Below the pieces are notes generated by a model, which saw only the letters and a list, made by a program, of their open reading frames with translations, did not search any database and was not told the DNA's origin. From B21-G16 sp003644825 [NCBI: Candidatus Zhuqueibacterota bacterium] (GTDB lineage Bacteria; SM23-31; B21-G16): a stretch of DNA of 7,640 nucleotides. The translations under genes and the position numbers were made by a program. The stretch is from assembly GCA_003644825.1 (NCBI GenBank), contig QNDJ01000061.1:1-7640 (forward strand), read 5' to 3'. Positions 1-7,058 of this stretch are shown here, one piece after another. Numbering within the stretch: the stretch's first letter is position 1; the number at the start of each line of letters is the position of its first letter.

Positions 1-35
1 CTTGCAATAATAATATACAATTGTTAAATTTCTAT

Positions 36-1202
36 ATGCCATTAGAGAAATTTGATATAGTAATTGTAGGTGCGGGTGCTGTTGGATTGTGCTGTGCATA
101 TTATTTAGCAGAAGCGGGGCTGAGGAATATTGTTATTATGGAAAAAGAAAAAATGCCTGCAATGGGTGCATCAGGTTTGAATGCCGGTGGAATTAGAACA
201 CAATTCTCAATTACTACAAATATAAAATTCTCACTTTTCACGCTTGAAATATATGAAAATTTCAAGGAATTGTTTGATCAGGAAATTAACTATCGAGAGT
301 ATGGTTATTTATTTCTCATTTCTAATGATGAGGAGCTTGAAGTTTTCAAACACAGTGTTTCATTGCAAAAATCTCTTGGTGCTCCAGTAGAAATTATTAA
401 TGTAGAAGACATAAAAAAAACATTGCCGTATCTATTTTTAGATGATATCATTTGCGGTTCATTTAGTAGAAGAAGTGGATATGCTGACCCTTACTCTATC
501 TGTATGGGTTATATGAAAGCAGCAAAAAGAAAAGGCGTTGAAGTCAGATTAAAAACAGAAGTAATCGGAATGGAGGTTAACAATGATAAAATTACCGGGA
601 TTATAACAAACAATGGGACTGTAAAAACAGAATATGTAGTAAACGCAGCAGGTGCATATGCAGGAATAATCGGGAAGATGGTTGGTATAGACCTTCCTGT
701 TGAGCCGTATCGTCGTCATATCTTTGTTACATATCCTGTGCCCGAAATTAAAGAAGATTGCCCGCTTGTGTTACATCTTAAGTCTGGCTTTTATTTCAGA
801 AAAGAACTGGACTCCGTTCTTATGGGAAGAACGGACCCAGATGAAAAACCAGGTTTTAAGACGGATGTTAATCCAGAGCATATGGAAAATGTCATAGAAC
901 ATGCAATCTACAGGGTTCCCCTGCTGGAGAAAACAGGAATAATGAAAGCCTGGACGGGGCTCTATGCCTGCACACCGGACCATCAACCGATTATCGGAAC
1001 AGTTCCCGGAGTTAAAGGGTTTATATGTGTTTGTGGATTCAGTGGACATGGTATGCAGCATGCACCACCTTCCGGAAAAGTGGTTTCTGAGATAATTACA
1101 GATGGGAAATGTCACTCTTTTGACATCACCCCCTTTGATTACAGCCGCTTCCGTGAAGCAAAAGTAGAAACAGAAATTAAGAGATACTTAACTTTCATTT
1201 AA
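36..1202 (+). CDS. FAD-dependent oxidoreductase, DAO family, similar to sarcosine oxidase subunit beta
   Basis: A flavoprotein of about 388 residues, likely cytosolic, expected to oxidise an amine or amino acid (sarcosine, glycine, proline or similar) with FAD. The N-terminal Rossmann motif GAGAVG is at residues 12-17, with the ribose-binding acidic residue E36 at the end of the second strand. The segment GASGLNAGGIRTQFS (44-58) is the hallmark of SoxB-like DAO proteins. NAAGAYAG is the second FAD-contact motif. The C-terminal part has TPDHQPIIG (313-321) and GFSGHGMQ (334-341), which close the FAD site. Length is normal for the family. I chose ATG 36 because it puts the Rossmann strand right after the start. 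TTG 21 is an in-frame alternative, neither has a clear Shine-Dalgarno site, and the frame is open to base 1. It is the first gene of the visible operon, 19 bases before the hydrolase gene. The family is sure; the substrate is unknown. Confidence 0.9.
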   Translation: MPLEKFDIVIVGAGAVGLCCAYYLAEAGLRNIVIMEKEKMPAMGASGLNAGGIRTQFSITTNIKFSLFTLEIYENFKELFDQEINYREYGYLFLISNDEELEVFKHSVSLQKSLGAPVEIINVEDIKKTLPYLFLDDIICGSFSRRSGYADPYSICMGYMKAAKRKGVEVRLKTEVIGMEVNNDKITGIITNNGTVKTEYVVNAAGAYAGIIGKMVGIDLPVEPYRRHIFVTYPVPEIKEDCPLVLHLKSGFYFRKELDSVLMGRTDPDEKPGFKTDVNPEHMENVIEHAIYRVPLLEKTGIMKAWTGLYACTPDHQPIIGTVPGVKGFICVCGFSGHGMQHAPPSGKVVSEIITDGKCHSFDITPFDYSRFREAKVETEIKRYLTFI

Positions 1203-1211
1203 GTTTAATAT

Positions 1212-1216
1212 GGAGG
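1212..1216 (+). promoter_or_regulatory. Shine-Dalgarno site fixing the start of the UPF0173 gene
   Basis: GGAGG lies 5 bases before ATG 1222. An in-frame ATG at 1210 overlaps this site and would add four residues (MEVK), but it has no ribosome site of its own, so 1222 is the better start. Confidence 0.85.
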
Positions 1217-1221
1217 TAAAA

Positions 1222-1908
1222 ATGGTTAATGTAAAATTTTTAGGACATTCCTGTTTTGAGATATACGATGAAAAACACAGATTAATTATTGATCCTTTTT
1301 TAACTGACAATCCACTTGCAGGAGAAAAAGCCGAAAACATTAAAGTAGATTTTATTTTACTTACCCACGGTCACGCAGACCACATAGGAGATGCTCTTGA
1401 TATTGCTAAAAATAACAATGCTACCATAATAGCTCCTTTTGAACTTGCGTCCTACTGTGAGAAAAATGGTGCACAGGTTCATCCAATGCATATTGGAGGC
1501 AGCTTTGCTTTCCCGTTTGGTAGGGTAAAGTTAACGCTTGCACTGCACGGCTCCGCAATAGTTACTGAAGGTAATCCGATATATACCGGTAACCCCTGTG
1601 GGTTTTTAATATACATCCAGGATAAAGTGATTTATCATGCTGGAGACACAGGATTATTCGGGGATATGAAACTGCTTGGTGAACTTAATAAAATTGATTT
1701 AGCTATGTTACCAATTGGAGATAACTTTGTTATGGGAATTGACGACGCTGTGGAAGCAGTAAAAATGCTTAATCCGGGAAAAGTTATACCTATGCACTAT
1801 AATACCTGGGACATTATAAAAGCTGACCCTGAGGAGTTCTGTAAAAAAATTGAAGGTCTTTCAACAGAATGTATTATACTTTCTCCCGGTAAAGAAATTT
1901 CCATATAA
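1222..1908 (+). CDS. UPF0173 family metal-dependent hydrolase (metallo-beta-lactamase fold)
   Basis: A 228-residue protein, the usual length for the UPF0173 (YtkL-like) branch of the metallo-beta-lactamase superfamily. The N-terminus VKFLGHSCFEI and the IIDPFLTDNP segment are typical of this branch. The metal ligands are visible: HGHADH at residues 49-54, the bridging Asp in GDTG (D142), and a final His in MHYNTW (H192). It is cytosolic, with no signal peptide or membrane segment, and the domain is complete. Members are presumed to be hydrolases with two metal ions, probably acting on ester, lactone or phosphoester bonds, but no physiological substrate is firmly known to me. Its place between a DAO oxidoreductase and GlcD/GlcF suggests, by inference only, that it opens or removes a metabolite of the same pathway. 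It ends with TAA, 14 bases before the next start. Confidence 0.94.
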   Translation: MVNVKFLGHSCFEIYDEKHRLIIDPFLTDNPLAGEKAENIKVDFILLTHGHADHIGDALDIAKNNNATIIAPFELASYCEKNGAQVHPMHIGGSFAFPFGRVKLTLALHGSAIVTEGNPIYTGNPCGFLIYIQDKVIYHAGDTGLFGDMKLLGELNKIDLAMLPIGDNFVMGIDDAVEAVKMLNPGKVIPMHYNTWDIIKADPEEFCKKIEGLSTECIILSPGKEISI

Positions 1909-1911
1909 TAT

Positions 1912-1916
1912 GGAGA
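1912..1916 (+). promoter_or_regulatory. Shine-Dalgarno site supporting a TTG start for glcD
   Basis: GGAGA lies 6 bases before TTG 1923. The nearby ATG at 1927 is out of frame, and I see no upstream in-frame ATG with a site. This supports a true TTG start. The ten bases TAATATGGAG (1906-1915) also occur at 1206-1215, before the UPF0173 gene. Confidence 0.75.
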
Positions 1917-1922
1917 ATAAAT

Positions 1923-3296
1923 TTGAATGAAACAGTAATAGATGAATTAAAAAAAATCGTAGGTGAAGACCGCATTTTAACATCAAAGGAAGACCTTCTT
2001 TGTTATTCTTTTGATGGGACTCCTTTGAGGAAGTTTATGCCTGAAGTAGTTGTATTACCGGAGTCAGCAGATGAAATCTCCCGGGTTTGTAAACTTGCTC
2101 AAAAAGAAAGATTTTTTATAGTTCCAAGAGGTGCAGGGACAAGTCTTTCTGGTGGAGCTGTTCCATCAGAAGGTGGTCTTGTTCTTTCAATGACAAAATT
2201 TAACAAAATCATTGAAATAGATATTGAAAACCTGACAATCACTGTTCAGGCAGGGGTTGTTACGGAGGAAATAAATAAAGCTGTAGAAAAATACGGGTTT
2301 TTTTATCCACCAGATCCTGCAAGTGTGAAGGTATCTACCATCGGTGGTAATGTCGCTGAAAACTCGGGTGGGTTAAGAGGTTTAAAATATGGTGTTACTG
2401 AAGATTATGTTCTTGGGCTTGAGGTTGTTTTACCGGATGGTGATATAATCAATACAGGTGTAAAAACTGTTAAAAATGTTGCAGGATACAATCTTAATAA
2501 ATTATTTATAGGTTCTGAAGGAACAATCGGAATTATAACTGAAATCCTGTTAAAGTTAATACCGGTACCTGAATATAAGAAAACTTTTCTTGTCTGTTTT
2601 GACGATATATCGAATGCAGCTTCAATTGTATCAAAGATAATTTCTTCAAGGATTGTTCCAGCAACTCTTGAATTCCTCGATAATAAAACAATAAGGTGTG
2701 TTGAAGAATATACAAAGATAGGGCTTCCGATTAACGCGGGTGCCCTATTACTGATAGAACTCGATGGAAATAAAGAAAAAGTAGAAAAAGATACAGAGAA
2801 AGTAATTGAAATCTGTAAAAAAGGAAAAAGTATTAGTGTTGATGTTGCAAGAGATGAAGATGAAGCTCTGAAATTAACAGAAGCAAGAAGGTCTGCTCTT
2901 TCTGCTCTTGCAAGACAAAAACCAACAATAATACTTGAAGATGTTACTGTTCCAAGAAATAAACTTGCCGAAATGGTCAAAGAAATAGATAGAATTTCCA
3001 GAAAATTTAACATCACCATCGGGACTTTTGGTCATATCGGAGACGGTAATTTACATCCGACCTGTTTGACCGATGAAAGAGATGAAAATGAGTTGAAAAG
3101 GGTGGAAAAAGCTTTCTCAGAAATTTTTGAAAAAGCTATTGCTCTTGGTGGAACAATCTCCGGGGAACACGGTGTGGAAATCTCAAAAAAGAAATATCTT
3201 GAAAAAATGATAGGTAGTTCCGGTATCAAAATAATGAAAAAAATTAAAAAGGTATTCGACCCGAATGGTATTTTAAATCCGGGGAAAATCTTTTAA
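1923..3296 (+). CDS. glcD: FAD-linked 2-hydroxyacid dehydrogenase, GlcD type (glycolate or D-lactate dehydrogenase subunit)
   Basis: A 457-residue flavoprotein of the VAO/PCMH superfamily that oxidises a 2-hydroxy acid to a 2-oxo acid. An N-terminal FAD_binding_4 domain (about 36-215) contains PRGAGTSLSGGAVP (68-81), the FAD pyrophosphate loop, then YPPDPAS (128-134), TIGGNVAENSGG (139-150), KYGVTEDYV and the KNVAGYNLNKLFIGSEG segment. A C-terminal FAD-oxidase_C domain has GHIGDGNLH with H371 and H378, and GEHGVE with E415 and H416; in relatives such as D-2-hydroxyglutarate dehydrogenase these positions bind a metal and the substrate. It ends with the family-typical FDPNGILNPGKIF. Length is normal and no key residue is missing. 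The TTG start is supported by its ribosome site. The next gene encodes the GlcF partner, so the pair probably forms one complex. No glcE is seen. D-lactate, glycolate or D-2-hydroxyglutarate are all possible substrates; the sequence does not decide. Confidence 0.94.
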   Translation: MNETVIDELKKIVGEDRILTSKEDLLCYSFDGTPLRKFMPEVVVLPESADEISRVCKLAQKERFFIVPRGAGTSLSGGAVPSEGGLVLSMTKFNKIIEIDIENLTITVQAGVVTEEINKAVEKYGFFYPPDPASVKVSTIGGNVAENSGGLRGLKYGVTEDYVLGLEVVLPDGDIINTGVKTVKNVAGYNLNKLFIGSEGTIGIITEILLKLIPVPEYKKTFLVCFDDISNAASIVSKIISSRIVPATLEFLDNKTIRCVEEYTKIGLPINAGALLLIELDGNKEKVEKDTEKVIEICKKGKSISVDVARDEDEALKLTEARRSALSALARQKPTIILEDVTVPRNKLAEMVKEIDRISRKFNITIGTFGHIGDGNLHPTCLTDERDENELKRVEKAFSEIFEKAIALGGTISGEHGVEISKKKYLEKMIGSSGIKIMKKIKKVFDPNGILNPGKIF

Positions 3297-3319
3297 GATA
3301 TTTACAGTTTTTGTATTTT

Positions 3320-4594
3320 ATGAATGAAAAGATTATAGAACTTCTTCCTGAAGATAAATTACTTCAGTGTATGCACTGTGGGTTTTGCATTCCCCATTGC
3401 CCCACGTATAAAAATTATAAAATAGAAACAGCTTCACCCAGGGGAAGACTCGCATTAATGAGAGCTGTAGCGAAAAATGAGCTTTCGTTCACAAAAAACT
3501 TTTCAAAGTATATGCGTTTATGTCTTTTGTGCAGAGCCTGTGAAGATAACTGCCCTGCTGGTGTCTCCTTTGGGCTACTTATGGAGATAACGAGAGCAGA
3601 AATCGAAAAAAAGAAAAAAAAATCCATCCTGAAAAGTTTTATCCTGAATATAATTCTTACCGACCAGAATAAACTTGAAAAAATTATAGCTCTGCTTAGA
3701 ATTTACCAGAAATCTGGTCTGCAAAAGATTATAAGAAAAACCGGAATTCTCAAAATTATCCCACCTCTTGAAAAATTGGAACGCCTTTTGATACCATTAC
3801 CGGTTAGTTCTCTGAAAAAAAATATTAAAGAAATAGAAAAATCAGGGAGTAATACAAGATTTAAAGTGGGCTTTTTTCTTGGCTGTGTTATGAACACAAT
3901 GTTTGCTGATACAAGCCGGAAGACAATAACTATACTAAAAGAAATTGGATGTGAAGTTTACATACCAAAAAATGTGAAATGCTGTGGAGCCCCTCATGGT
4001 GTTGAAGGGTATAGAGAAACTCAGAAGAAGCTTGCCCGATTTAATATTGACCTTTTTTTGAAAAAGGAGCTTGATTTCATTATAACCGACTGTGCAGGGT
4101 GTGGCACTGCCCTGAAAGAATATAAGCACCTGCTTGAAGATGACCCCGAATACAGCGAAAAAGCAAGAATATTTAGCAGTAAAATCAAAGACATAAGTGA
4201 ATTCTTGTGGAACGAAGCTAAATTAAGAAATACCAAAAAAAATATTAATGCAAAAGTTACATATCACGATGCATGTCATCTTATTCATACACAAAAAATA
4301 TCGAAAGAACCGAGAGAACTTCTTAAAATTATATCCGGATTGGAATATATAGAACTTGAGGATGCAGATATGTGCTGTGGCTCAGCAGGCTCATACTGTA
4401 TCACTCACCCTGATGATTCTATCAAATATCTCAAATGGAAAATAGAGAATATCAATAATACGGGTGCAGATTTTGTCGCAATTGGCAATCCTGGATGCCT
4501 CATTCAAATTATGTATGGAATACGAAAAGAAAACCTAAAAATAAAAGCAGTTCATACTGTTGATTTACTTGCAACAGCTCTCAATCTGGAATAA
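3320..4594 (+). CDS. glcF: Iron-sulfur electron-transfer subunit, GlcF type (two [4Fe-4S] sites plus two CCG modules)
   Basis: A 424-residue protein that takes electrons from the adjacent GlcD flavoprotein. The N-terminal ferredoxin domain has two CxxCxxCxxxCP motifs: C17/C20/C23/C27 and C68/C71/C74/C78. A Lys-rich linker follows (about 95-165). Two cysteine-rich CCG modules come next: the first has GCVMNTM, CCG at 221-223 and CAGC; the second has DACH, CCG at 352-354 and GNPGC. Such modules are known from GlcF, GlpC, LutA and heterodisulfide reductase HdrB. The shortened last motif of the second module is normal for GlcF. No membrane segment is seen, so it is cytosolic or bound to the membrane through a partner. 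I chose ATG 3320; TTG 3311 is in frame but no better. Neither has a clear Shine-Dalgarno site, and it starts 23 bases after glcD, so translation may be coupled. An A-rich tract at 3606-3622 may cause slippage. It ends 2 bases before the stop of the opposing gene. Confidence 0.94.
   Translation: MNEKIIELLPEDKLLQCMHCGFCIPHCPTYKNYKIETASPRGRLALMRAVAKNELSFTKNFSKYMRLCLLCRACEDNCPAGVSFGLLMEITRAEIEKKKKKSILKSFILNIILTDQNKLEKIIALLRIYQKSGLQKIIRKTGILKIIPPLEKLERLLIPLPVSSLKKNIKEIEKSGSNTRFKVGFFLGCVMNTMFADTSRKTITILKEIGCEVYIPKNVKCCGAPHGVEGYRETQKKLARFNIDLFLKKELDFIITDCAGCGTALKEYKHLLEDDPEYSEKARIFSSKIKDISEFLWNEAKLRNTKKNINAKVTYHDACHLIHTQKISKEPRELLKIISGLEYIELEDADMCCGSAGSYCITHPDDSIKYLKWKIENINNTGADFVAIGNPGCLIQIMYGIRKENLKIKAVHTVDLLATALNLE
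4557..4577 (-). terminator. Weak inverted repeat past the end of the Lon-like gene, possible terminator
   Basis: CTGTTG (4557-4562) and CAACAG (4572-4577) form a perfect 6-bp stem with a 9-base loop, 20 bases beyond the Lon-like stop when read on the minus strand. A U-rich stretch follows only after about 9 more bases, so this is not a classical terminator. It lies inside the 3' end of glcF. Confidence 0.18.
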
Positions 4595-4596
4595 TA

Positions 4597-7044
4597 CTAA
4601 AATTCTTTTCCTTCTTCAGCAGTATACTTTTTAAGGTTAATGGCAAACTCAGTTAATTTCTTATCGACAAGGTAATTTACAGTATCTTTTTCATACTGTC
4701 CATCTTTACTTCTTTTACCGGCTGGAACACCTGTAAGAATTTCAATGCCTTCATCGACATTTTTAACAGGATATATATGAAATTTTCCTTTTTTCACAGT
4801 TTCTATTATATCTTTTCTCAGCATAAGGTCTTTAACGTTCTGGTAAGGTATTATTACTCCCTGAGTTCCTGTTAATCCTCTTGCTTTACAAACATCGTAG
4901 AACCCTTCAATTTTTTCATTTACACCACCGATAGGCTGGATTTCTCCTTTTTGATTTACAGAACCTGTTACAGCTATATCCTGCCGTATGGGAAGCCCTG
5001 ACAAACTTGATAGGATTGCATAAATTTCAGTTGAGGATGCACTGTCTCCATCAATACCACTATAAGATTGTTCAAAACAGAGGCTTGCACTAACGGTTAA
5101 AGGTTTATTCTGTGCATATTTCCCTCTTAGATATCCTCCAATTATCAGAACACCTTTATTATGAGTTCTCCCGCTCAGGTCTGCTTCTCTTTCGATGTTG
5201 ATAATGCCCGATTTTCCCATAGCTGTTTCTGCAGTTATTCTTGATGGTTTGCCAAAAGAATATTCTCCAAGGTTGTATACTGATAATCCATTTACCTGCC
5301 CGACCTTTTCACCTTCTGTATCAATCAATATAATTCCTTCTTCGATTAATTCCTGTATTTTATCTTCAAGTAGTTTTTTACGTTCATTTTTTTCTTTTAT
5401 TGCTTTTTCGACATGTTTTTCTTCTACGACATTACTTTTCTCATGTTTTGCCCAGTAATTTGCTTCTCTTAAGATATCAGCAATATAATGAAATTTTGTT
5501 GTGATTTTATTCTGCCTTCCAGCAATCCTGACGCCATATTCCATAACTGCTCCTATGCCACTCCTGTCAAAAGGTAAAAGATTCTCATTATCACAAATCT
5601 TTTTAATAAAACCTGCATACTGTAAAGCCACATCATCGTTGTTATCCATTACAGAATCAAAGTCAGCCTTTATTTTGAACACCTTCTTAAATTCCTGGTC
5701 CTGATAATAAAGAAGGTCATAGAGAAAATTTTCCCCAATGAGAATAACTTTTGTATTACATTCTATTTCTTCCGGTTTAAGGGCAGAAGTAGTAAACATA
5801 TAGAAAGGGTCATAGCTCTGTATTTGAACTTTCTGGTTTTTCAGTACCCTTTTTAAGTTCTGCCATACGCCGGGTTCAAGAAGGGCATCAAGAGCATTGA
5901 AAATAAGATAACCACCGTTTGCTTTCAGAATTGAACCTGCCTTTATTTTGGTGAAATCTGTTCTCCATTGTCCTGAAACATCCATAACCCGCTCTATCGT
6001 TCCAAACAGATTTTTAAAAGATGGAAAACTCTCAATAATAATTGGTGCTCCTCTGGTTTCGCTATTATCAACAATAACATTTACTTCATATTTTGTAAAA
6101 TGGTCGGATTGTGGGAGCTTAGCAAGAAATGCAAAAGGACCCTGGGCCTGTTCGGAAGGCTCCTGAAAAAGACCGAGGTTCTGCATTAAATCTTCTTCTA
6201 CTTCTTTAAGATACACTGAAACCTTTTTATTACGGTATTTCTTTTTTAAATCGAGAATGGAATTCCTGATTACAGGCAATACAACCTGGTTATCTAATTC
6301 AGCAATAGATTCTTTAATCTCTCTTTCAATGTTCTTCATTATACCAAATATTTCTTCAAGTTCATTTATTAATTTTTCCTGCTTTTTTACAAGATTCTCG
6401 AATTCTTTTTCAGGGAATTCCCCTTTACTAACCATTATTTCGAGTTTTGAGAGAGGTGTCGGAGTATCCTTTATTACCGGAACAATATCAGGTTTTGTAT
6501 ATGCACCTGTCTGGAGTTGAACAAGAGCAAACCCTTCTGAAATTATCTTTTTCTCAAATTCCCTCTGGATTTTCTTTTCCTTATCTCTTTTTTCCTGGAT
6601 GATTTTTTCTTTTCTTTTTTTGTATTGTTCACCCTCAAAGATTTGAGGGATATTTTTTTTCAATGATTTTATGAAATATTCCATATCTTTTTTGAACCTT
6701 CTGCCTTTTCCTGCAGGAAAATATAGAGCCCTCGGTGAATCGGGATTTTTAAAGTTGAAAACATAACATATATCGCCCGGAGTTCGTTTCAGTTTTTCTC
6801 TACCCTTAAGAGCCATTTTTATAGTTGTGCTCCTTCCGGTTCCAGCCAGGCCTGTAACAAATATATTATAACCAATGCTGTCAATATCCAGACCTATAGA
6901 AATTGCCTTAATTGCTCTTTCCTGTCCTATAATTTTATCCAGTGGTTTTACTTCATCTGACGTTTTAAATTCAATTTTTTCAGGGTCGTATCTCCATCTT
7001 AAAAGTTCAATGGGCACCTCTTTAAATTTTCTTCTCTTATTCAT
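4597..7044 (-). CDS. Lon-like ATP-dependent protease (AAA_32 plus Lon_C, peptidase family S16)
   Basis: An 815-residue cytosolic protease of the group related to E. coli YcbZ, lacking the classical Lon N-terminal substrate domain. Order of parts: short N-terminus with KPLDKIIGQERAIKAI (33-48); P-loop GLAGTGRST (65-73), with Arg71 where Lys is usual; a long charged, probably coiled-coil insert (about 138-170 and 212-255); a Walker B-like strand GGYLIFNALDAL (377-388); a sensor strand KVILIGENF (432-440); AAA lid; and the Lon proteolytic domain (about 575-775). The Ser-Lys dyad is S668 in GDSAS and K711 in GGVNEK. Their spacing of 43 equals that of S679 and K722 in E. coli Lon. The protein is full length and should be an active peptidase. 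ATG 7044 is preferred because of its ribosome site; ATG 7059 or TTG 7062 would add 5 or 6 residues. It is probably cotranscribed with the upstream nitroreductase gene. It likely degrades misfolded or regulatory proteins; targets are unknown. Confidence 0.95.
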   Translation of the reverse strand: MNKRRKFKEVPIELLRWRYDPEKIEFKTSDEVKPLDKIIGQERAIKAISIGLDIDSIGYNIFVTGLAGTGRSTTIKMALKGREKLKRTPGDICYVFNFKNPDSPRALYFPAGKGRRFKKDMEYFIKSLKKNIPQIFEGEQYKKRKEKIIQEKRDKEKKIQREFEKKIISEGFALVQLQTGAYTKPDIVPVIKDTPTPLSKLEIMVSKGEFPEKEFENLVKKQEKLINELEEIFGIMKNIEREIKESIAELDNQVVLPVIRNSILDLKKKYRNKKVSVYLKEVEEDLMQNLGLFQEPSEQAQGPFAFLAKLPQSDHFTKYEVNVIVDNSETRGAPIIIESFPSFKNLFGTIERVMDVSGQWRTDFTKIKAGSILKANGGYLIFNALDALLEPGVWQNLKRVLKNQKVQIQSYDPFYMFTTSALKPEEIECNTKVILIGENFLYDLLYYQDQEFKKVFKIKADFDSVMDNNDDVALQYAGFIKKICDNENLLPFDRSGIGAVMEYGVRIAGRQNKITTKFHYIADILREANYWAKHEKSNVVEEKHVEKAIKEKNERKKLLEDKIQELIEEGIILIDTEGEKVGQVNGLSVYNLGEYSFGKPSRITAETAMGKSGIINIEREADLSGRTHNKGVLIIGGYLRGKYAQNKPLTVSASLCFEQSYSGIDGDSASSTEIYAILSSLSGLPIRQDIAVTGSVNQKGEIQPIGGVNEKIEGFYDVCKARGLTGTQGVIIPYQNVKDLMLRKDIIETVKKGKFHIYPVKNVDEGIEILTGVPAGKRSKDGQYEKDTVNYLVDKKLTEFAINLKKYTAEEGKEF
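4679..4699 (+). terminator. Weak inverted repeat past the end of glcF, possible terminator
   Basis: ACAGTAT (4679-4685) and ATACTGT (4693-4699) form a perfect 7-bp stem with a 7-base pyrimidine loop, 84 bases beyond the glcF stop. It is followed by a U-rich but interrupted stretch. The stem is AT-rich and therefore weak, and it lies inside the C-terminal coding part of the Lon-like gene. Confidence 0.18.
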
Positions 7045-7052
7045 ATATAGTT

Positions 7053-7057
7053 CCTCC
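7053..7057 (-). promoter_or_regulatory. Shine-Dalgarno site fixing the start of the Lon-like protease
   Basis: On the minus strand GGAGG sits 8 bases before ATG 7044 and just after the TGA stop of the nitroreductase gene. The upstream candidates ATG 7059 and TTG 7062 overlap or precede this site and have none of their own. Confidence 0.75.
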
Positions 7058-7058
7058 A

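Noticed and set aside
21-35. TTG 21 as the start of the DAO gene
   Set aside because: It adds five residues (MLNFY) with no ribosome site. ATG 36 gives a normal N-terminus. The frame is open to base 1, so a start outside the window cannot be excluded.
2405-3019. A 204-codon open frame on the minus strand opposite glcD
   Set aside because: It lies fully inside a gene with complete family motifs, its Ser/Ile/Phe-rich translation resembles no family I know, and it has no supporting ribosome site. It is a shadow frame.
36-4594. A full heterotetrameric sarcosine oxidase (SoxBDAG) or complete GlcDEF set
   Set aside because: No SoxA, SoxD, SoxG or GlcE sequence is present in the window; only the beta-like subunit and GlcD/GlcF are seen.
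4551-4699. Direct repeat TTCATACTGT at 4551-4560 and 4690-4699, with ATACTGT also at 5617-5623
   Set aside because: All copies are inside coding regions in different frames, and the core is only 7-10 AT-rich bases. I do not call it an operator or repeat family; it is mentioned only because two copies overlap the hairpins near the gene ends.
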